Source of the DNA: Salipiger abyssi
GTDB taxonomy: Bacteria; Pseudomonadota; Alphaproteobacteria; Rhodobacterales; Rhodobacteraceae
Reading direction: 5' to 3'
NCBI RefSeq assembly: GCF_001975705.1
Contig: NZ_CP015090.1
Coordinates: forward strand, 1 to 64,000
DNA length: 64,000 nt
The notes beneath the pieces are model-generated. The model was given only the letters and a program-made list of their open reading frames with translations. It was not told the DNA's origin and made no database searches. The position numbers were made by a program, and so were the translations under genes. Shown here in pieces: positions 35,494 through 45,528 of this stretch (positions are counted from its first letter, which is position 1; the number at the start of each line of letters is the position of its first letter).

Positions 35494-36384
35494 ATGGACG
35501 CGCCCGGCAATGAATGGTACTTTTCCGGCATGCGCGTCGGCAGCCCCATCCCCGCCTTCAATCTTTTCGGCGAAACCAGCGCCTTTCCCGATGTCATTCA
35601 TTGCGAACGGGTGTTCGACCGCGCGCGGCTGCATGACTGGAAAATCTCGCCCCACCGGCACCACCAAATGGCGCAGGTGTTTCACATCGAGCAGGGCGCG
35701 GCGCGCGTAACCCTCGACGGGCGCGAGATAAGGCTGGGAGACGGCGATTTTCTCTATGTTCCGCCGCAGATCGTGCATGGTTTCACCTTCGGCAAGGGCA
35801 CCGAGGGGATCGTTCTTTCCCTGCCCTCTCCAGTGGTGCGGAGGCTGGGGCCGGACTCGCCGGCGCTCGGCACATGGCTCAGCGCGCCACATTGCGGCAG
35901 CCTGTCGGAAACAGCGGCAGGACTGCTTGCGCAGATTGCACAAATCCACGATAAATCTGGTACATTTCGCGCACAGCGTCTCGTCGCGCTGTCGCATGCG
36001 CTGCTCGCCACGCTTGCCGAGGACGGCACCCAAATGCCACCCCCCGAGCAGGACAGGGCCCATCAGATGCAGAGGCTCGACGCACTGATCGCGGTGCATC
36101 TGGCCGAGGGGTGGAGCGCGGCAGACTACGCCCGCGCGCTGCATATGACGCCCGGGCATCTGAACCGCATCGTGCGCCGCGATACCGGCGCCACGCTGAC
36201 GCAATATCTCGAAACCTCGGTGATGACCGAGGCCTGCCGCCTGCTCGCCTTCACCCGGCTGCCGGTGGCCGAGGTGGGCTATCGGCTGGGCTTTGCCGAC
36301 CCGCCCTATTTCACCCGCCGGTTCCGGGCGCGCATGGGTGAGACACCCACCGCCTATCGCGCGCGGGTGGCGGGCGAAATCTGA
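35494..36384 (+). CDS. pobR: AraC-family regulator, probable PobR
   Basis: 296 residues: an N-terminal cupin (HRHHQMAQVFHIEQGAARVTLDG near 50-72) and a C-terminal double helix-turn-helix with AAD-YARALHMTPGHLNRIVRR and the AraC signature VAEVGYRLGFADPPYFTRRFRARMGETPTAYR. It shares a 52-base promoter region with pobA. AraC-type PobR proteins activate pobA in response to 4-hydroxybenzoate, so that role is likely. An internal start at 35530 is possible. Confidence 0.88.
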   Translation: MDAPGNEWYFSGMRVGSPIPAFNLFGETSAFPDVIHCERVFDRARLHDWKISPHRHHQMAQVFHIEQGAARVTLDGREIRLGDGDFLYVPPQIVHGFTFGKGTEGIVLSLPSPVVRRLGPDSPALGTWLSAPHCGSLSETAAGLLAQIAQIHDKSGTFRAQRLVALSHALLATLAEDGTQMPPPEQDRAHQMQRLDALIAVHLAEGWSAADYARALHMTPGHLNRIVRRDTGATLTQYLETSVMTEACRLLAFTRLPVAEVGYRLGFADPPYFTRRFRARMGETPTAYRARVAGEI

Positions 36385-36397
36385 CCCTCCACCGAGC

Positions 36398-36841
36398 TCA
36401 ACCCTGGCCGTCTCCCAGGGCGGCCTGAAGCCTCTGCCGCAACCAGTCGTCGCCCGAGACCTTGGTCAGCGTGCTTTTGGCGACGATCACGCTGGTCAAT
36501 CGCGCGTCAAAACAGCGCTTTCCGCCCTGCTCGGCATATACCACGAATGTCACGCTGCTTGTGCCCAGATGTTCCACGCGGGCCACCAGATCCAGCGGCA
36601 GGCGCGGCGTGATCGGGTGCGAAAAGCTCAGGTTCACGTCCACAAAGGGGGTGCCCCGGTCGTGATCCATGTTCAGTTCGTACCAGCCAATCCCGCCCAG
36701 CACGGATTTCCAGACCGCGTCAATCGCCTCCAGACAATAGTCGAGCGCGCGTGGGGTGTAGAGGATGCCCGCCGGATCGCAATCGCCGAAGGGCACCTCC
36801 CGTGTGCTCCGGATGCAGAGCATTCGGTCGGTCTCGCTCAT
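36398..36841 (-). CDS. Hot-dog acyl-CoA thioesterase (4-hydroxybenzoyl-CoA thioesterase family)
   Basis: 147-residue hot-dog-fold protein. The catalytic motif FGDCDPAGILYTPRALDYC (18-36) includes the Asp-Pro-Ala-Gly typical of the 4-hydroxybenzoyl-CoA/YbgC thioesterase group. It hydrolyses an acyl-CoA thioester. As last gene of the long leftward ali/bad-type unit, 22 bases after etfA, it may recycle CoA from dead-end cyclic or dicarboxylic acyl-CoAs. It ends 13 bases from the convergent AraC gene. Confidence 0.85.
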   Translation of the reverse strand: MSETDRMLCIRSTREVPFGDCDPAGILYTPRALDYCLEAIDAVWKSVLGGIGWYELNMDHDRGTPFVDVNLSFSHPITPRLPLDLVARVEHLGTSSVTFVVYAEQGGKRCFDARLTSVIVAKSTLTKVSGDDWLRQRLQAALGDGQG

Positions 36842-36863
36842 CTCGCCTCCTGCCCCCTCACGT

Positions 36864-37790
36864 TCAGAGCTTTTCGGTCAGCTCGGGCACCGCCTGGAAC
36901 AGATCCGCAACCAGGCCGTAATCGGCGACCTGGAAGATCGGCGCCTCTTCGTCCTTGTTGATCGCGACGATGACCTTGCTGTCCTTCATCCCCGCAAGGT
37001 GCTGAATCGCCCCGGAAATCCCGCACGCGATATACAGATCCGGCGCCACAACCTTGCCCGTCTGGCCGACCTGCCAGTCGTTCGGCGCAAAGCCCGAATC
37101 CACCGCCGCCCGCGACGCGCCCACGGCGGCGCCCAGCTTGTCCGCCAGCGCCTCGATGATCGCGAAATCCTCTTCCGAGCCCACGCCGCGCCCGCCGGAA
37201 ACCACGATCCCCGCCGAGGTCAGCTCGGGCCGGTCGCTCTCGGCCAGCTTGTCCTCGACCCATTCCGAAAGCCCCGGGTTCTCGCCCGCCGCTACGTCCT
37301 CGATGGGCGCAGACCCGCCGGTCGCCGCCGCGTCGAAGGTCGAGGTTCGGAACGTGATAACCTTTTTTTCATCCTTCGATTTTACCGTCTGCATGGCATT
37401 GCCCGCATAGACCGGCCGTTCGAACGTATCCACATCAACCACAGAGGTGACATCCGTCAGAACCATCACATCGAGAAGCGCCGCAACACGCGGCAGGATG
37501 TTCTTGGCATCGGTCGTCGCCGGCGCCACGATATGGCTGTAATCGCCCGCAAGCGACACAACCAGCGCCGCAACCGGCTCTGCCAGGCGGTGGCTGTAAA
37601 GCGCATCCTCCGCCACCAGAACCTTGGCCACGCCGTCGATACTCGCGGCCTCGGCCGCCGCGTCCTTCGCCTGCGCGCCCACCGCCAGAACGGTGACCTC
37701 GCCAAGCGTCGTCGCAGCACTCACAGCCTTTGCGGTGGCGTCCATCGCCAGCGCGCCGTCATTGATCTCTGCCAGAAGAAGAACCGCCAT
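36864..37790 (-). CDS. etfA: Electron transfer flavoprotein, alpha subunit
   Basis: 308 residues from the ATG at 37790; an in-frame GTG one codon upstream is less likely, since [11 protein letters not shown] is the normal EtfA start. The FAD-binding C-terminal domain is visible (VSGGRGVGSEEDF ... LGAAVGASRAAVDSGF ... GKVVAPDLYIACGISGAIQH). EtfAB carries electrons from acyl-CoA dehydrogenases to the respiratory chain through ETF:ubiquinone oxidoreductase. The start is in a TGATG junction with etfB. Placement in this operon supplies the acceptor for its three dehydrogenases. Confidence 0.96.
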   Translation of the reverse strand: MAVLLLAEINDGALAMDATAKAVSAATTLGEVTVLAVGAQAKDAAAEAASIDGVAKVLVAEDALYSHRLAEPVAALVVSLAGDYSHIVAPATTDAKNILPRVAALLDVMVLTDVTSVVDVDTFERPVYAGNAMQTVKSKDEKKVITFRTSTFDAAATGGSAPIEDVAAGENPGLSEWVEDKLAESDRPELTSAGIVVSGGRGVGSEEDFAIIEALADKLGAAVGASRAAVDSGFAPNDWQVGQTGKVVAPDLYIACGISGAIQHLAGMKDSKVIVAINKDEEAPIFQVADYGLVADLFQAVPELTEKL

Positions 37791-38548
37791 CACACCGCCC
37801 CCGCGTCTTTCAGTTTCGCAATCAGCTCATCGACCGAGCCGACCATCTCGCCCGCCTTGCGCGCCGCAGGCTCCGCCGTGCCGACGATCTCAAGCCGCGG
37901 GCTCACATCGACGCCGTAATCGCCGGGCGTCTTCTCCTCGAGCGGCTTCTTCTTCGCCTTCATGATGTTGGGCAGCGAGGCATAGCGCGGCTCGTTGAGG
38001 CGCAGATCGGTGGTCACGATCGCCGGCAGGCCGACCTTGATGGTCTGCAAGCCGCCATCGACCTCGCGCGCCACCACGGCGCTGTCGCCGTCGAGCTCCA
38101 GCGCATTGGCATTGGTGGCCTGCGCCAGCCCCGCCAGCGCCGCCAGCATCTGGCCGGTGGCATTGAGGTCGTTGTCGATGGCCTGCTTGCCGCAGATCAC
38201 CAGCCCGGGCTGCTCTTCCTCGACGATCTTGGCGAGGATCTTGGCCACCGCCAGCGGCTCGATATCCTCGTGCACATCCTCGGCGGCGACCACCAGGATT
38301 GCCCGGTCCGCGCCCATGGCGAGCCCGGTGCGCAGCGTCTCCTGCGCCTGTTTCACCCCGATGGACACCACGATCACCTCATCGGCCTTGCCGGCCTCCT
38401 TCAGCCGGATCGCCTCTTCCACCGCGATCTCGTCGAACGGGTTCATCGACATCTTCACATTCGCCAGATCGACACCCGATCCGTCCGCTTTCACGCGGAC
38501 CTTCACGTTGTAGTCGATCACGCGTTTCACAGGCACCAGGACCTTCAT
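37790..38548 (-). CDS. etfB: Electron transfer flavoprotein, beta subunit
   Basis: 252 residues. I take the ATG at 38548 ([14 protein letters not shown]), 6 bases after GAGGGG; the ATG at 38554 is too close to that site. The conserved [22 protein letters not shown] signature is near 125. It binds AMP and partners EtfA, whose start it overlaps. The first downstream neighbour of the glutaryl-CoA dehydrogenase gene. Confidence 0.96.
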   Translation of the reverse strand: MKVLVPVKRVIDYNVKVRVKADGSGVDLANVKMSMNPFDEIAVEEAIRLKEAGKADEVIVVSIGVKQAQETLRTGLAMGADRAILVVAAEDVHEDIEPLAVAKILAKIVEEEQPGLVICGKQAIDNDLNATGQMLAALAGLAQATNANALELDGDSAVVAREVDGGLQTIKVGLPAIVTTDLRLNEPRYASLPNIMKAKKKPLEEKTPGDYGVDVSPRLEIVGTAEPAARKAGEMVGSVDELIAKLKDAGAV

Positions 38549-38562
38549 AACCATCCCCTCTC

Positions 38563-39750
38563 TCAGAAAAACGCCTGAAGGCCCGTCTGCGCGCGCCCGA
38601 TGATCAGCGCGTGCACGTCATGGGTGCCTTCATAGGTGTTCACGGTTTCCAGATTGACCATATGGCGGATCACCCCGAATTCGGCAGAGATTCCGTTGCC
38701 GCCATGCATGTCGCGGGCGTTGCGGGCAATCTCCAGCGCCTTGCCGCAATTGTTGCGCTTGATGACCGAGATCATCTCGGGCGCCATTTTCCCCGCCTCG
38801 AAAAGCCGCCCGACCCGCAGCGACGCCTGAAGCCCCAGCGAGATCTCGGTCAGCATGTCGGCGAGTTTCTTCTGAAAAAGCTGAGTCTGCGCCAGCGGCC
38901 GGCCGAACTGCTTGCGATCCAGCCCGTATTGCCGCGCAGCGTGCCAGCAGGCCTCCGCCGCGCCCATCACGCCCCAAGCGATGCCGTAACGCGCCCGGTT
39001 GAGGCAGCCGAACGGTCCCGAGAGCCCCTCGGCATTGGGCAGCAGCGCCTCCTCGCCGACCTCGACCCCCTCCATGACGATCTCGCCGGTGATCGAAGCG
39101 CGCAAGGAGACCTTCTTGCCGATCTTCGGCGCCGAGAGCCCCGTCATGCCCTTCTCCAGCACAAAGCCGCGGATCTTGCCGCCATGAGCGTCGGATTTCG
39201 CCCAGACCACAAAGACATCGGCGATGGGGCTGTTGGAAATCCACATCTTGGTGCCGGTGAGCCTGTAGCCGCCGGGGGTCTTCTCGGCGCGGGTCTTCAT
39301 CGCGCCGGGATCGGAGCCCGCATCGGGCTCGGTCAGGCCGAAACAGCCGATCCACTCCCCCGAGGCCAGCCTGGGGAGGTACTTCATCCGCTGCTCTTCC
39401 GAGCCATAAGCGTAGATCGGGTACATCACCAGCGAGCTTTGCACCGACATCATCGAGCGATAGCCGCTGTCCACCCGCTCGACCTCGCGCGCCACAAGGC
39501 CATAGCTCACATAGCCCGCGCCGATGCCGCCATATTGCTCGGGCACCGTCACCCCCAGCAGGCCGAGCGCGCCCATCTCGCGGAAGATCTCCGGGTCGGT
39601 CTCTTCCTCCAGAAAGGCGTGTTCGACGCGCGGCAGCAGCTTGTCCTGACAATAGGTGAAAGCGCTGTCGCGGATCATCCGCTCTTCTTCGGAAAGCTGG
39701 TCGTCCAGCAGGAACGGATCGTCCCAGGCAAAGCGGTTGCTGTCTTTCAT
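38563..39750 (-). CDS. gcdH: Glutaryl-CoA dehydrogenase (decarboxylating)
   Basis: 395-residue acyl-CoA dehydrogenase from the ATG at 39750. The N-terminus [24 protein letters not shown], the segment [19 protein letters not shown] and the C-terminal [43 protein letters not shown] are those of GCDH. The catalytic base is Glu374 in TYEGT. It oxidises and decarboxylates glutaryl-CoA to crotonyl-CoA, passing electrons to ETF. Glutaryl-CoA is the product of pimeloyl-CoA beta-oxidation, which fits the ring-opening enzymes upstream in the same unit. Confidence 0.94.
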   Translation of the reverse strand: MKDSNRFAWDDPFLLDDQLSEEERMIRDSAFTYCQDKLLPRVEHAFLEEETDPEIFREMGALGLLGVTVPEQYGGIGAGYVSYGLVAREVERVDSGYRSMMSVQSSLVMYPIYAYGSEEQRMKYLPRLASGEWIGCFGLTEPDAGSDPGAMKTRAEKTPGGYRLTGTKMWISNSPIADVFVVWAKSDAHGGKIRGFVLEKGMTGLSAPKIGKKVSLRASITGEIVMEGVEVGEEALLPNAEGLSGPFGCLNRARYGIAWGVMGAAEACWHAARQYGLDRKQFGRPLAQTQLFQKKLADMLTEISLGLQASLRVGRLFEAGKMAPEMISVIKRNNCGKALEIARNARDMHGGNGISAEFGVIRHMVNLETVNTYEGTHDVHALIIGRAQTGLQAFF

Positions 39751-39766
39751 CGTCTCGTCTCCCTCC

Positions 39767-40972
39767 TCAGGCGCGTTCGAGCAGGATGGCAACGCCCTGC
39801 CCCACGCCCACGCACATGGTGGCCAGCGCATAGCGCCCGCCGGTTTTGCTCAGCTCCAGCGCCGCCGTGCCCGCGATACGCGCCCCCGACATGCCCAGCG
39901 GATGGCCAAGCGCGATGGCGCCGCCATTGCGGTTCACGCGCGGATCGTCATCGGCGATGTCCAACCCCCGCAGCACGGCGAGCCCCTGCGCCGCGAAGGC
40001 CTCGTTCAGCTCGATCACGTCGATCTGGTCGAGCGGCACGCCGCTCAGGGCGCAGAGCTTCTGCACCGCCGGCACCGGGCCATAGCCCATGACGCGTGGC
40101 GCGACCCCCGCCGAGGCGGCGCCGACAATGCGCGCCAGCGGCGTGAGCCCCTGCGCCTTCGCCGCCGCCTTCGAGGCCACGACCAGCGCCGCCGCGCCGT
40201 CATTGACGCCGCTCGCATTGCCCGCCGTCACCGTGCCGTCGGCACGGACGATGGGTTTCAGCCGGGCGAGATCGTCCAGCGTGGTGCCCGCGCGGGGGTG
40301 TTCGTCCTGACTGACCTCGGCGGTTTTGCCACGCCCAAGGTCCACCGTGACTGGCGCAATCTCTTCGGCCAGCCGGCCCGAGCCCATGGCCTCGGCGGCG
40401 CGGGCCTGCGAGCGCAGGGCAAAAGCGTCCTGATCCGCGCGTGAGATTCCGTAGTCGTCGGCGACGTTCTCGGCGGTCTCGGGCATGGAGTCGGTGCCAT
40501 AGGCCGCCGCCATCCTGCGGTTGACGAAGCGCCAGCCAATGGTGGTGTCATGCACCTCGTTGGCGCGACCCCAGGCGGCGCCGGATTTCGGCATCACGAA
40601 GGGCGCGCGGGTCATGCTTTCCACGCCACCAGCCAGTGCCAGCGCCATGTCGCCGGCGCGGATGGCACGGGCGGCAGCGGCAAGCGCCTCCATCCCCGAG
40701 CCGCAAAGCCGGTTGACGGTCACGCCCGGCACCGTCTCCGGCAGCCCCGCCAGCAGCGAAGCCATGCGCGCCACGTTGCGGTTGTCCTCGCCCGCCTGAT
40801 TGGCGCAGCCCAGCCAGACCTCCTCGATGGAGGCCGGATCGAGCGACGGGTTGCGCGCCAGAAGCGCGCTCAGCGGATGCGCGGCGAGATCGTCGGCGCG
40901 CACTTTTGCCAGCGCGCCGCCATAGCGGCCGATGGGCGTGCGGATATAATCGCAGATAAAGGCGTCGGTCAT
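39767..40972 (-). CDS. Thiolase (3-oxoadipyl-CoA / 3-oxoacyl-CoA thiolase type)
   Basis: 401-residue thiolase with catalytic Cys90 ([11 protein letters not shown]), His357 ([10 protein letters not shown]) and Cys387 (TMCVGVGQG). The sequence start [32 protein letters not shown] closely follows the PcaF/PaaJ 3-oxoadipyl-CoA thiolases. In this operon it should cleave 3-oxopimelyl-CoA to glutaryl-CoA and acetyl-CoA, a dicarboxylic substrate one carbon longer; it could also serve the protocatechuate branch fed by PobA. It lies 16 bases before gcdH and 3 bases after the fused HAD gene. Confidence 0.9.
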   Translation of the reverse strand: MTDAFICDYIRTPIGRYGGALAKVRADDLAAHPLSALLARNPSLDPASIEEVWLGCANQAGEDNRNVARMASLLAGLPETVPGVTVNRLCGSGMEALAAAARAIRAGDMALALAGGVESMTRAPFVMPKSGAAWGRANEVHDTTIGWRFVNRRMAAAYGTDSMPETAENVADDYGISRADQDAFALRSQARAAEAMGSGRLAEEIAPVTVDLGRGKTAEVSQDEHPRAGTTLDDLARLKPIVRADGTVTAGNASGVNDGAAALVVASKAAAKAQGLTPLARIVGAASAGVAPRVMGYGPVPAVQKLCALSGVPLDQIDVIELNEAFAAQGLAVLRGLDIADDDPRVNRNGGAIALGHPLGMSGARIAGTAALELSKTGGRYALATMCVGVGQGVAILLERA

Positions 40973-40975
40973 GTC

Positions 40976-43042
40976 TCACCCTCCCTCATGATCGAGATCG
41001 GCCAGGCTCCGCCCCTCCTCCGCCAGCCGCTGCAACAGCGGCGGAACGGACCAGGAGAGCGGATCGGCCTTGGCATAGGTTGCGATGCGGTCGCGCAGTA
41101 CCGGCAGACCGATGCGGTCCGCCTCGCACATCGGTCCGCCGCGCCAGCGCGGAAAGCCGTAGCCATGCAGCAGCACCAGGTCGATATCGGCGGCGCGGCG
41201 GGCGATGCCCTCGTCGAGAATGCGCAGCCCCTCGTCGATCATCGCGGTCAGGGCGCGCTGGCGGATTTCCTCGGCATCGAAGGCGCGGCGGGTGATGCCG
41301 GCCTCGCGCGAGGCCGCTTCGATCAGCGCCTGCACCCCGGCGCCGGGCGTCGGCGCGCCTTCGCCGTAATCGTACCAGCCCGCGCCAGTCTTGTGCCCGA
41401 GGCGACCCAGATCCTCGACCATGCGGTCGGCGACGGGGATATAGCGGAGGCCCTGCGCGTTGCGCAGATTTTTGCGCTGGCGGTTGGCATAGGCGATGTC
41501 GAGCCCCGAGAGATCCTGCACCGCATAAGGGCCCATGGCCATGCCGAAGCCCAGCATCGCCGCGTCCACCTGCCAGGGCAGCGCGCCCTCGATCAGCATC
41601 ACGTCGCAGATCTGCCGGTAGCGGGTCAGGATACGGTTGCCGATGAACCCGTCGCAGACCCCGGCCTCGACGGCGATCTTGCGCAGCTTTGCCGCGAGGC
41701 CGAAGGCGCTGGCGAGGGTCTCGTCCGAGGTGGTCCCGGCGCGGATGATCTCCAAGAGCTTCATCACATGGGCGGGGCTGAAGAAATGCAGGCCAAGGCA
41801 GCGCTCCGGCGCGCGGGTGCCCGCAAAGATCTCGTTCACATCGAGATAGGAGGTATTGGTGGCGAGGATCGCGGTTTCGGGCAGCGCCGCGTCGAGCGCG
41901 GCAAAGACCTCGCGCTTGACGGCAAGATCCTCGAACACCGCTTCGATGGCGATGTCGGCGGCGGGCAAAGCGTCGTAGCCGGTCACCACCGCGATGCGGG
42001 CCTTGCCTTGGGCAGAGGCCTCTGGGCTGGCCTTGCCGCGCTTTACCGCGTCGTCGAAAAGCTTGCCCAGATTGGCCTCGGCGCGGGCGGCGGCCTCCGT
42101 GCCGGTTTCCACCAGCGTAACCGCAAGGCCGATGCCGTCGAGCGCATAGGCGATGCCCGCGCCCATGGTGCCGCCGCCCACCACCACGGCGGTTTTCAGA
42201 TCGCGGGGCGGCACGGAAAAGCGTTTCGCGCGGGCCAGGGCGGCACGTTCGGCAAAGAAGACATGGCGCAGGGCACGGGCCTGCGGACCCCGGCGCAGGT
42301 TGAGGAACTGCGCCCGCTCGCGCGCCAGCCCCTCGGGCAGCGGCAGCTCGGCGCTGGCCGCCACCAGATCGAGCGCCACCTGCGGCGCGAATTGGCCCTT
42401 TGCCCGCTTGCCCGCACGGGCGCGAGCCGCGGCGATGGCCTCGGGATCTGCGACGGGCGCGGGGCGGGCGCTTGCGGGCAGGACATCGGCCAGCGCAGCT
42501 TCGGGCAGCGCCTTTGCGGCGGCAACCGGATCGGCGTCGATGGCATCGACGATGCCCATGCGCAGCGCCTCCTCAGCCGTGAAGCGGCGACCTTCCGAGA
42601 TCAGCGCGGCGGCGCTGGCGATGCCCACCAGCCGTGGCAGCCGTTGCGTGCCCCCCGCGCCGGGCACCACGCCCAGCGTCACCTCGGGCAGCCCCAGAGC
42701 CACCCCGGGCGCCGCAATGCGCATCCGGCAGGCCAGCGCGATCTCCAGCCCGCCCCCAAGCGCCACCCCGTTGATCGCGGCGATGCTGGGCAGGCGTTCC
42801 AGCCGGTTGAGGATGTCGGGCAGATGCGGCGCCAGCGGCGGGCTGTCGAATTCCCGCGTATCCGATCCGGCGGCAAAGGCACTGCCCGCGCCGGTGATCA
42901 CGATGCGCTGCACGCCCGCCGCGTCGGCGGCATCGAGCGCCTCGACCAGCCCCACCCGCGTCTCAAGGCCGATGACATTCACCGGCGGCGTGTCGAGCGT
43001 GATCAGGCAAAGACTGCCCTGAAAGAGCGTATGCACAGGCAT
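40976..43042 (-). CDS. Fused enoyl-CoA hydratase / 3-hydroxyacyl-CoA dehydrogenase
   Basis: 688-residue bifunctional beta-oxidation protein. N-terminal crotonase domain (1-190) with GVALGGGLEIALAC and GLPEVTLGVVPGAGGTQRL, which hold both catalytic glutamates. The NAD-binding HAD domain starts near 295 (VVGGGTMGAGIAYALDGIGLAVTLVE), followed by two C-terminal HAD domains (VCDGFIGNRILTRY is the conserved part). It hydrates and oxidises the enoyl-CoA formed from pimeloyl-CoA or its products. No trifunctional isomerase motif is obvious beyond the crotonase domain. Coupled closely to thiolase and an SDR. Confidence 0.93.
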   Translation of the reverse strand: MPVHTLFQGSLCLITLDTPPVNVIGLETRVGLVEALDAADAAGVQRIVITGAGSAFAAGSDTREFDSPPLAPHLPDILNRLERLPSIAAINGVALGGGLEIALACRMRIAAPGVALGLPEVTLGVVPGAGGTQRLPRLVGIASAAALISEGRRFTAEEALRMGIVDAIDADPVAAAKALPEAALADVLPASARPAPVADPEAIAAARARAGKRAKGQFAPQVALDLVAASAELPLPEGLARERAQFLNLRRGPQARALRHVFFAERAALARAKRFSVPPRDLKTAVVVGGGTMGAGIAYALDGIGLAVTLVETGTEAAARAEANLGKLFDDAVKRGKASPEASAQGKARIAVVTGYDALPAADIAIEAVFEDLAVKREVFAALDAALPETAILATNTSYLDVNEIFAGTRAPERCLGLHFFSPAHVMKLLEIIRAGTTSDETLASAFGLAAKLRKIAVEAGVCDGFIGNRILTRYRQICDVMLIEGALPWQVDAAMLGFGMAMGPYAVQDLSGLDIAYANRQRKNLRNAQGLRYIPVADRMVEDLGRLGHKTGAGWYDYGEGAPTPGAGVQALIEAASREAGITRRAFDAEEIRQRALTAMIDEGLRILDEGIARRAADIDLVLLHGYGFPRWRGGPMCEADRIGLPVLRDRIATYAKADPLSWSVPPLLQRLAEEGRSLADLDHEGG

Positions 43043-43054
43043 GGGAGTAAATCC

Positions 43055-43807
43055 TCACAGATGCGGGCGGATCCCGCCGGAGACCGACAGCATGTCGCCG
43101 GTGACGAAACGGGCCTCGTCGGTCAGGAAAAACGCGATGGCCTCGGCCACCTCTTCGGGGTCCGCCATGCGGCGGTTCATGGCGAGCCCGGTAAGCCGGG
43201 CCTGCTGGTCGTCGGGCATGTTCTCGGTCACCGAGGTGCGGGTCAGCCCCGGCGCCACGCAGTTCACCGTCACATGCGGCGCGAATTCCGCCGCCATGGA
43301 GCGCGACAGCGAGGCGACCGCCGCCTTGGCCGCCGCGTAATCCGCCTGCCCCGCCTCGCCGCCGTAGACGATGGAGGCCACGTTGACGATCCGGCCCCAG
43401 CCGCGCTCCAGCATCACCGGCACAAAGGCGCGGCTCAGATGCAGCGTGCCCGCGAGGTTCAGATCCAGCGTCGCGCGCCATTGCGCGGGCGCGATTTCGA
43501 GCAGCGGGGTATAAAGCTGCCTGCCGCGCAGCCCGCCCACGAGATTGACCAGCAGGTCGATGCCTCCGAAGGCAGCGAGCGCCTCCTCGGCAAAGCTTTG
43601 AGCCTCTTGCGCATCGGTCACGTCACCCCGAATGGCAACATGAGGGAGACCGGGGGGAAGCGCCGCGACAGCCGCATCCAGGCGGCGGGAGGAAATGTCG
43701 GTCAGCGCAACCCCCACGACCCCGCCAGCGACGAGACGGTCGAGCACGGCCCGGCCCATGGGCCCGCCGGCGCCGCTCAGCGCTGCGATGCGGGTGGCAA
43801 AGCTCAT
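43055..43807 (-). CDS. Atypical short-chain dehydrogenase in the ali/bad-type operon
   Basis: 250-residue SDR from the ATG at 43807, which overlaps the CoA ligase stop by 4 bases. Catalytic Ser145, Tyr157 and Lys161 (GQADYAAAKAAVA) are intact. The cofactor loop reads SGAGGPMG (11-18) instead of TGxxxGIG, and the NNAG motif is NLVG (88-91). It may be a second hydroxyacyl-CoA dehydrogenase alongside BadH, or act on a substituted ring. It has no counterpart in the core ali/bad pathway as I know it. Confidence 0.85.
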   Translation of the reverse strand: MSFATRIAALSGAGGPMGRAVLDRLVAGGVVGVALTDISSRRLDAAVAALPPGLPHVAIRGDVTDAQEAQSFAEEALAAFGGIDLLVNLVGGLRGRQLYTPLLEIAPAQWRATLDLNLAGTLHLSRAFVPVMLERGWGRIVNVASIVYGGEAGQADYAAAKAAVASLSRSMAAEFAPHVTVNCVAPGLTRTSVTENMPDDQQARLTGLAMNRRMADPEEVAEAIAFFLTDEARFVTGDMLSVSGGIRPHL

Positions 43808-45453
43808 GCCAGCCCCATCTCCTCGCGCAGCATCTTGCGCAGCGCGAATTTCTGGATCTTGCCGGAGGCGGTCGAAGGCAGCTTGTCGCGCAGCTCCAGC
43901 CGCTCCGGCCAATAGGTCTTGGAGAAGTGGCTTTGCGATAGGAAGGCTGTCATCTCGTCGAAACTCAGGCTCATGCCCGGCTTCGGGACCACAAAGGCGC
44001 AGGCGCGTTCGCCCAGCCGGTCATCGGGATAACCCACGATGGCCACCGAGGCGATGGCGGGGTGTTTGAAAAGGGCCGCCTCGACCTCGATCACCGGGAT
44101 GTTCTCGGCGCCGCGAATGATGATGTCCTTGGAGCGTCCGCAGATGCGGATATAGCCGCTGTCATCGGCCCGCGCGATGTCGCCAGTGTCGAACCAGCCC
44201 TCGGCATCCACATTGTTGAGCTGCGGACGCTTGAGATAGCCACCGAAATTCGAACAGCCCCGCACGAACAGCTCGCCCTCCTCATGCGGCTCGGCGGGGG
44301 TGCCGTCGGATCGGCGGATCTGAAGCTCCATCCCGCGCAGCGGATAGCCGTCGGTATGCACCGAGCGGTCGTCCGGATCGTCGAGATTGGTGAGCGTCAC
44401 CGCGCCGTTCTCGGTCATGCCCCAGGCCGAAACGATCTTGGTGCCCAGCACCGCATGGGCGCGTTCGACCACCGGGCCGGGGATCGCGGTGCCCGCGCAA
44501 AGGAAGGTACGGAGGGTGGAGCTATCGGTGCCGCCCTCCTCCACCGCATTGGCGAGGTCCATGAGGAAAGGGGTCGAGGCCATGGTGAAGGTGCATTTTT
44601 CCTCCTCCACCACGCGGGCGGCGACATCCTTGTCCCAGGTGTCGAGCAGCACCGCCCCGGCCTGAAGCTGCACGGGCATCAAAAGCCCGTACATAAAGCC
44701 AGTCTGATGGGCCATGGGCGAGGCCATCAGAACCACGTCCCCGGACCCGAGCTTCAACCGCTCGGCATAGGGCACGAGGTTGGAATACATGGTGTTGGCG
44801 GTGTGCATCGCGCCCTTGGGCTCGCCCGTGGTGCCAGAGGTATAGATGAGCTGGCAGACCGCGTTCGCGTCGGGTCGGTTTTCCGTGACGATGCGCGCCA
44901 GTTCGGGATCCTTGTCGGAGGCCGGGTCCATCAGCACGCGGTCGAAATCGCGCGCGCCCTCGCCGCCCGCGACGACAACATGCTGGAGGTCCGGCAGATT
45001 GCCGAGCATGCCGTCGGTCATCTCTTCATGGTCGAAGCCGCGAAACAGCTTGGGGATGACAAAGACCTTCGCCTCGCCATGGCGCAGCATGAAGCACAGC
45101 TCATGCTCGCGGAAGATATGCATCACCGGGTTGAACACGGCGCCAAGCCGGGCGCAGCCCAGATAGGTGACGACGAATTGCCAGGAGTTCGGCAGCTGGC
45201 AGGCGACCACATCGTCCTTGCCCACCCCCAGCCGCGACAGGCCCACGGCGGCGCGGTTGGCCAAAACGTCCAGCTCGCGCCAGGTCAGATCGCGGCGTTC
45301 GCCGGTCGAGACCACGATGGAGGTCAACGCCCGCTTGTCCGGGCAATCCCGCAGGCAGGCGTCGAAATAATCGTTGACGGTCTTGCCCTGCCAGAAGCCC
45401 TTTTCGGTCATCTCCTGGATGCGCGGCGCAATCAGGACGGCATCGAATTTCAT
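43804..45453 (-). CDS. aliA: Cyclohexanecarboxylate-CoA ligase-like acyl-CoA synthetase
   Basis: 549-residue AMP-forming ligase from the ATG at 45453, preceded by GGAGGAGA. P-loop YTSGTTGEPKGAMHT near 190, SAWGMTENGAV, the YIRICGRSKDIIIRGAENI hinge motif, and the acylation Lys in STASGKIQKFALR are all present. The N-terminus RIQEMTEKGFWQGKTVNDYFDACL is characteristic of the AliA-type ligases. It activates cyclohexanecarboxylate (or a related alicyclic acid) to its CoA thioester, the entry step of the pathway; the adjacent aliB, badI and badH homologues support this over a fatty-acid role. Confidence 0.87.
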   Translation of the reverse strand: MKFDAVLIAPRIQEMTEKGFWQGKTVNDYFDACLRDCPDKRALTSIVVSTGERRDLTWRELDVLANRAAVGLSRLGVGKDDVVACQLPNSWQFVVTYLGCARLGAVFNPVMHIFREHELCFMLRHGEAKVFVIPKLFRGFDHEEMTDGMLGNLPDLQHVVVAGGEGARDFDRVLMDPASDKDPELARIVTENRPDANAVCQLIYTSGTTGEPKGAMHTANTMYSNLVPYAERLKLGSGDVVLMASPMAHQTGFMYGLLMPVQLQAGAVLLDTWDKDVAARVVEEEKCTFTMASTPFLMDLANAVEEGGTDSSTLRTFLCAGTAIPGPVVERAHAVLGTKIVSAWGMTENGAVTLTNLDDPDDRSVHTDGYPLRGMELQIRRSDGTPAEPHEEGELFVRGCSNFGGYLKRPQLNNVDAEGWFDTGDIARADDSGYIRICGRSKDIIIRGAENIPVIEVEAALFKHPAIASVAIVGYPDDRLGERACAFVVPKPGMSLSFDEMTAFLSQSHFSKTYWPERLELRDKLPSTASGKIQKFALRKMLREEMGLA

Positions 45454-45528
45454 GGTGTCTCCTCCGCTGTCGTGGCAGGCTGGGCGCCGGGGTCTCCTCA
45501 CCCCTGTGGCGCGGCTGCCGGTGTCGGC

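Noticed and set aside
40550..43915. 1121-codon plus-strand open frame across the thiolase/HAD region
   Set aside because: Shadow of the minus-strand thiolase, fused HAD and SDR genes, which show intact active sites.
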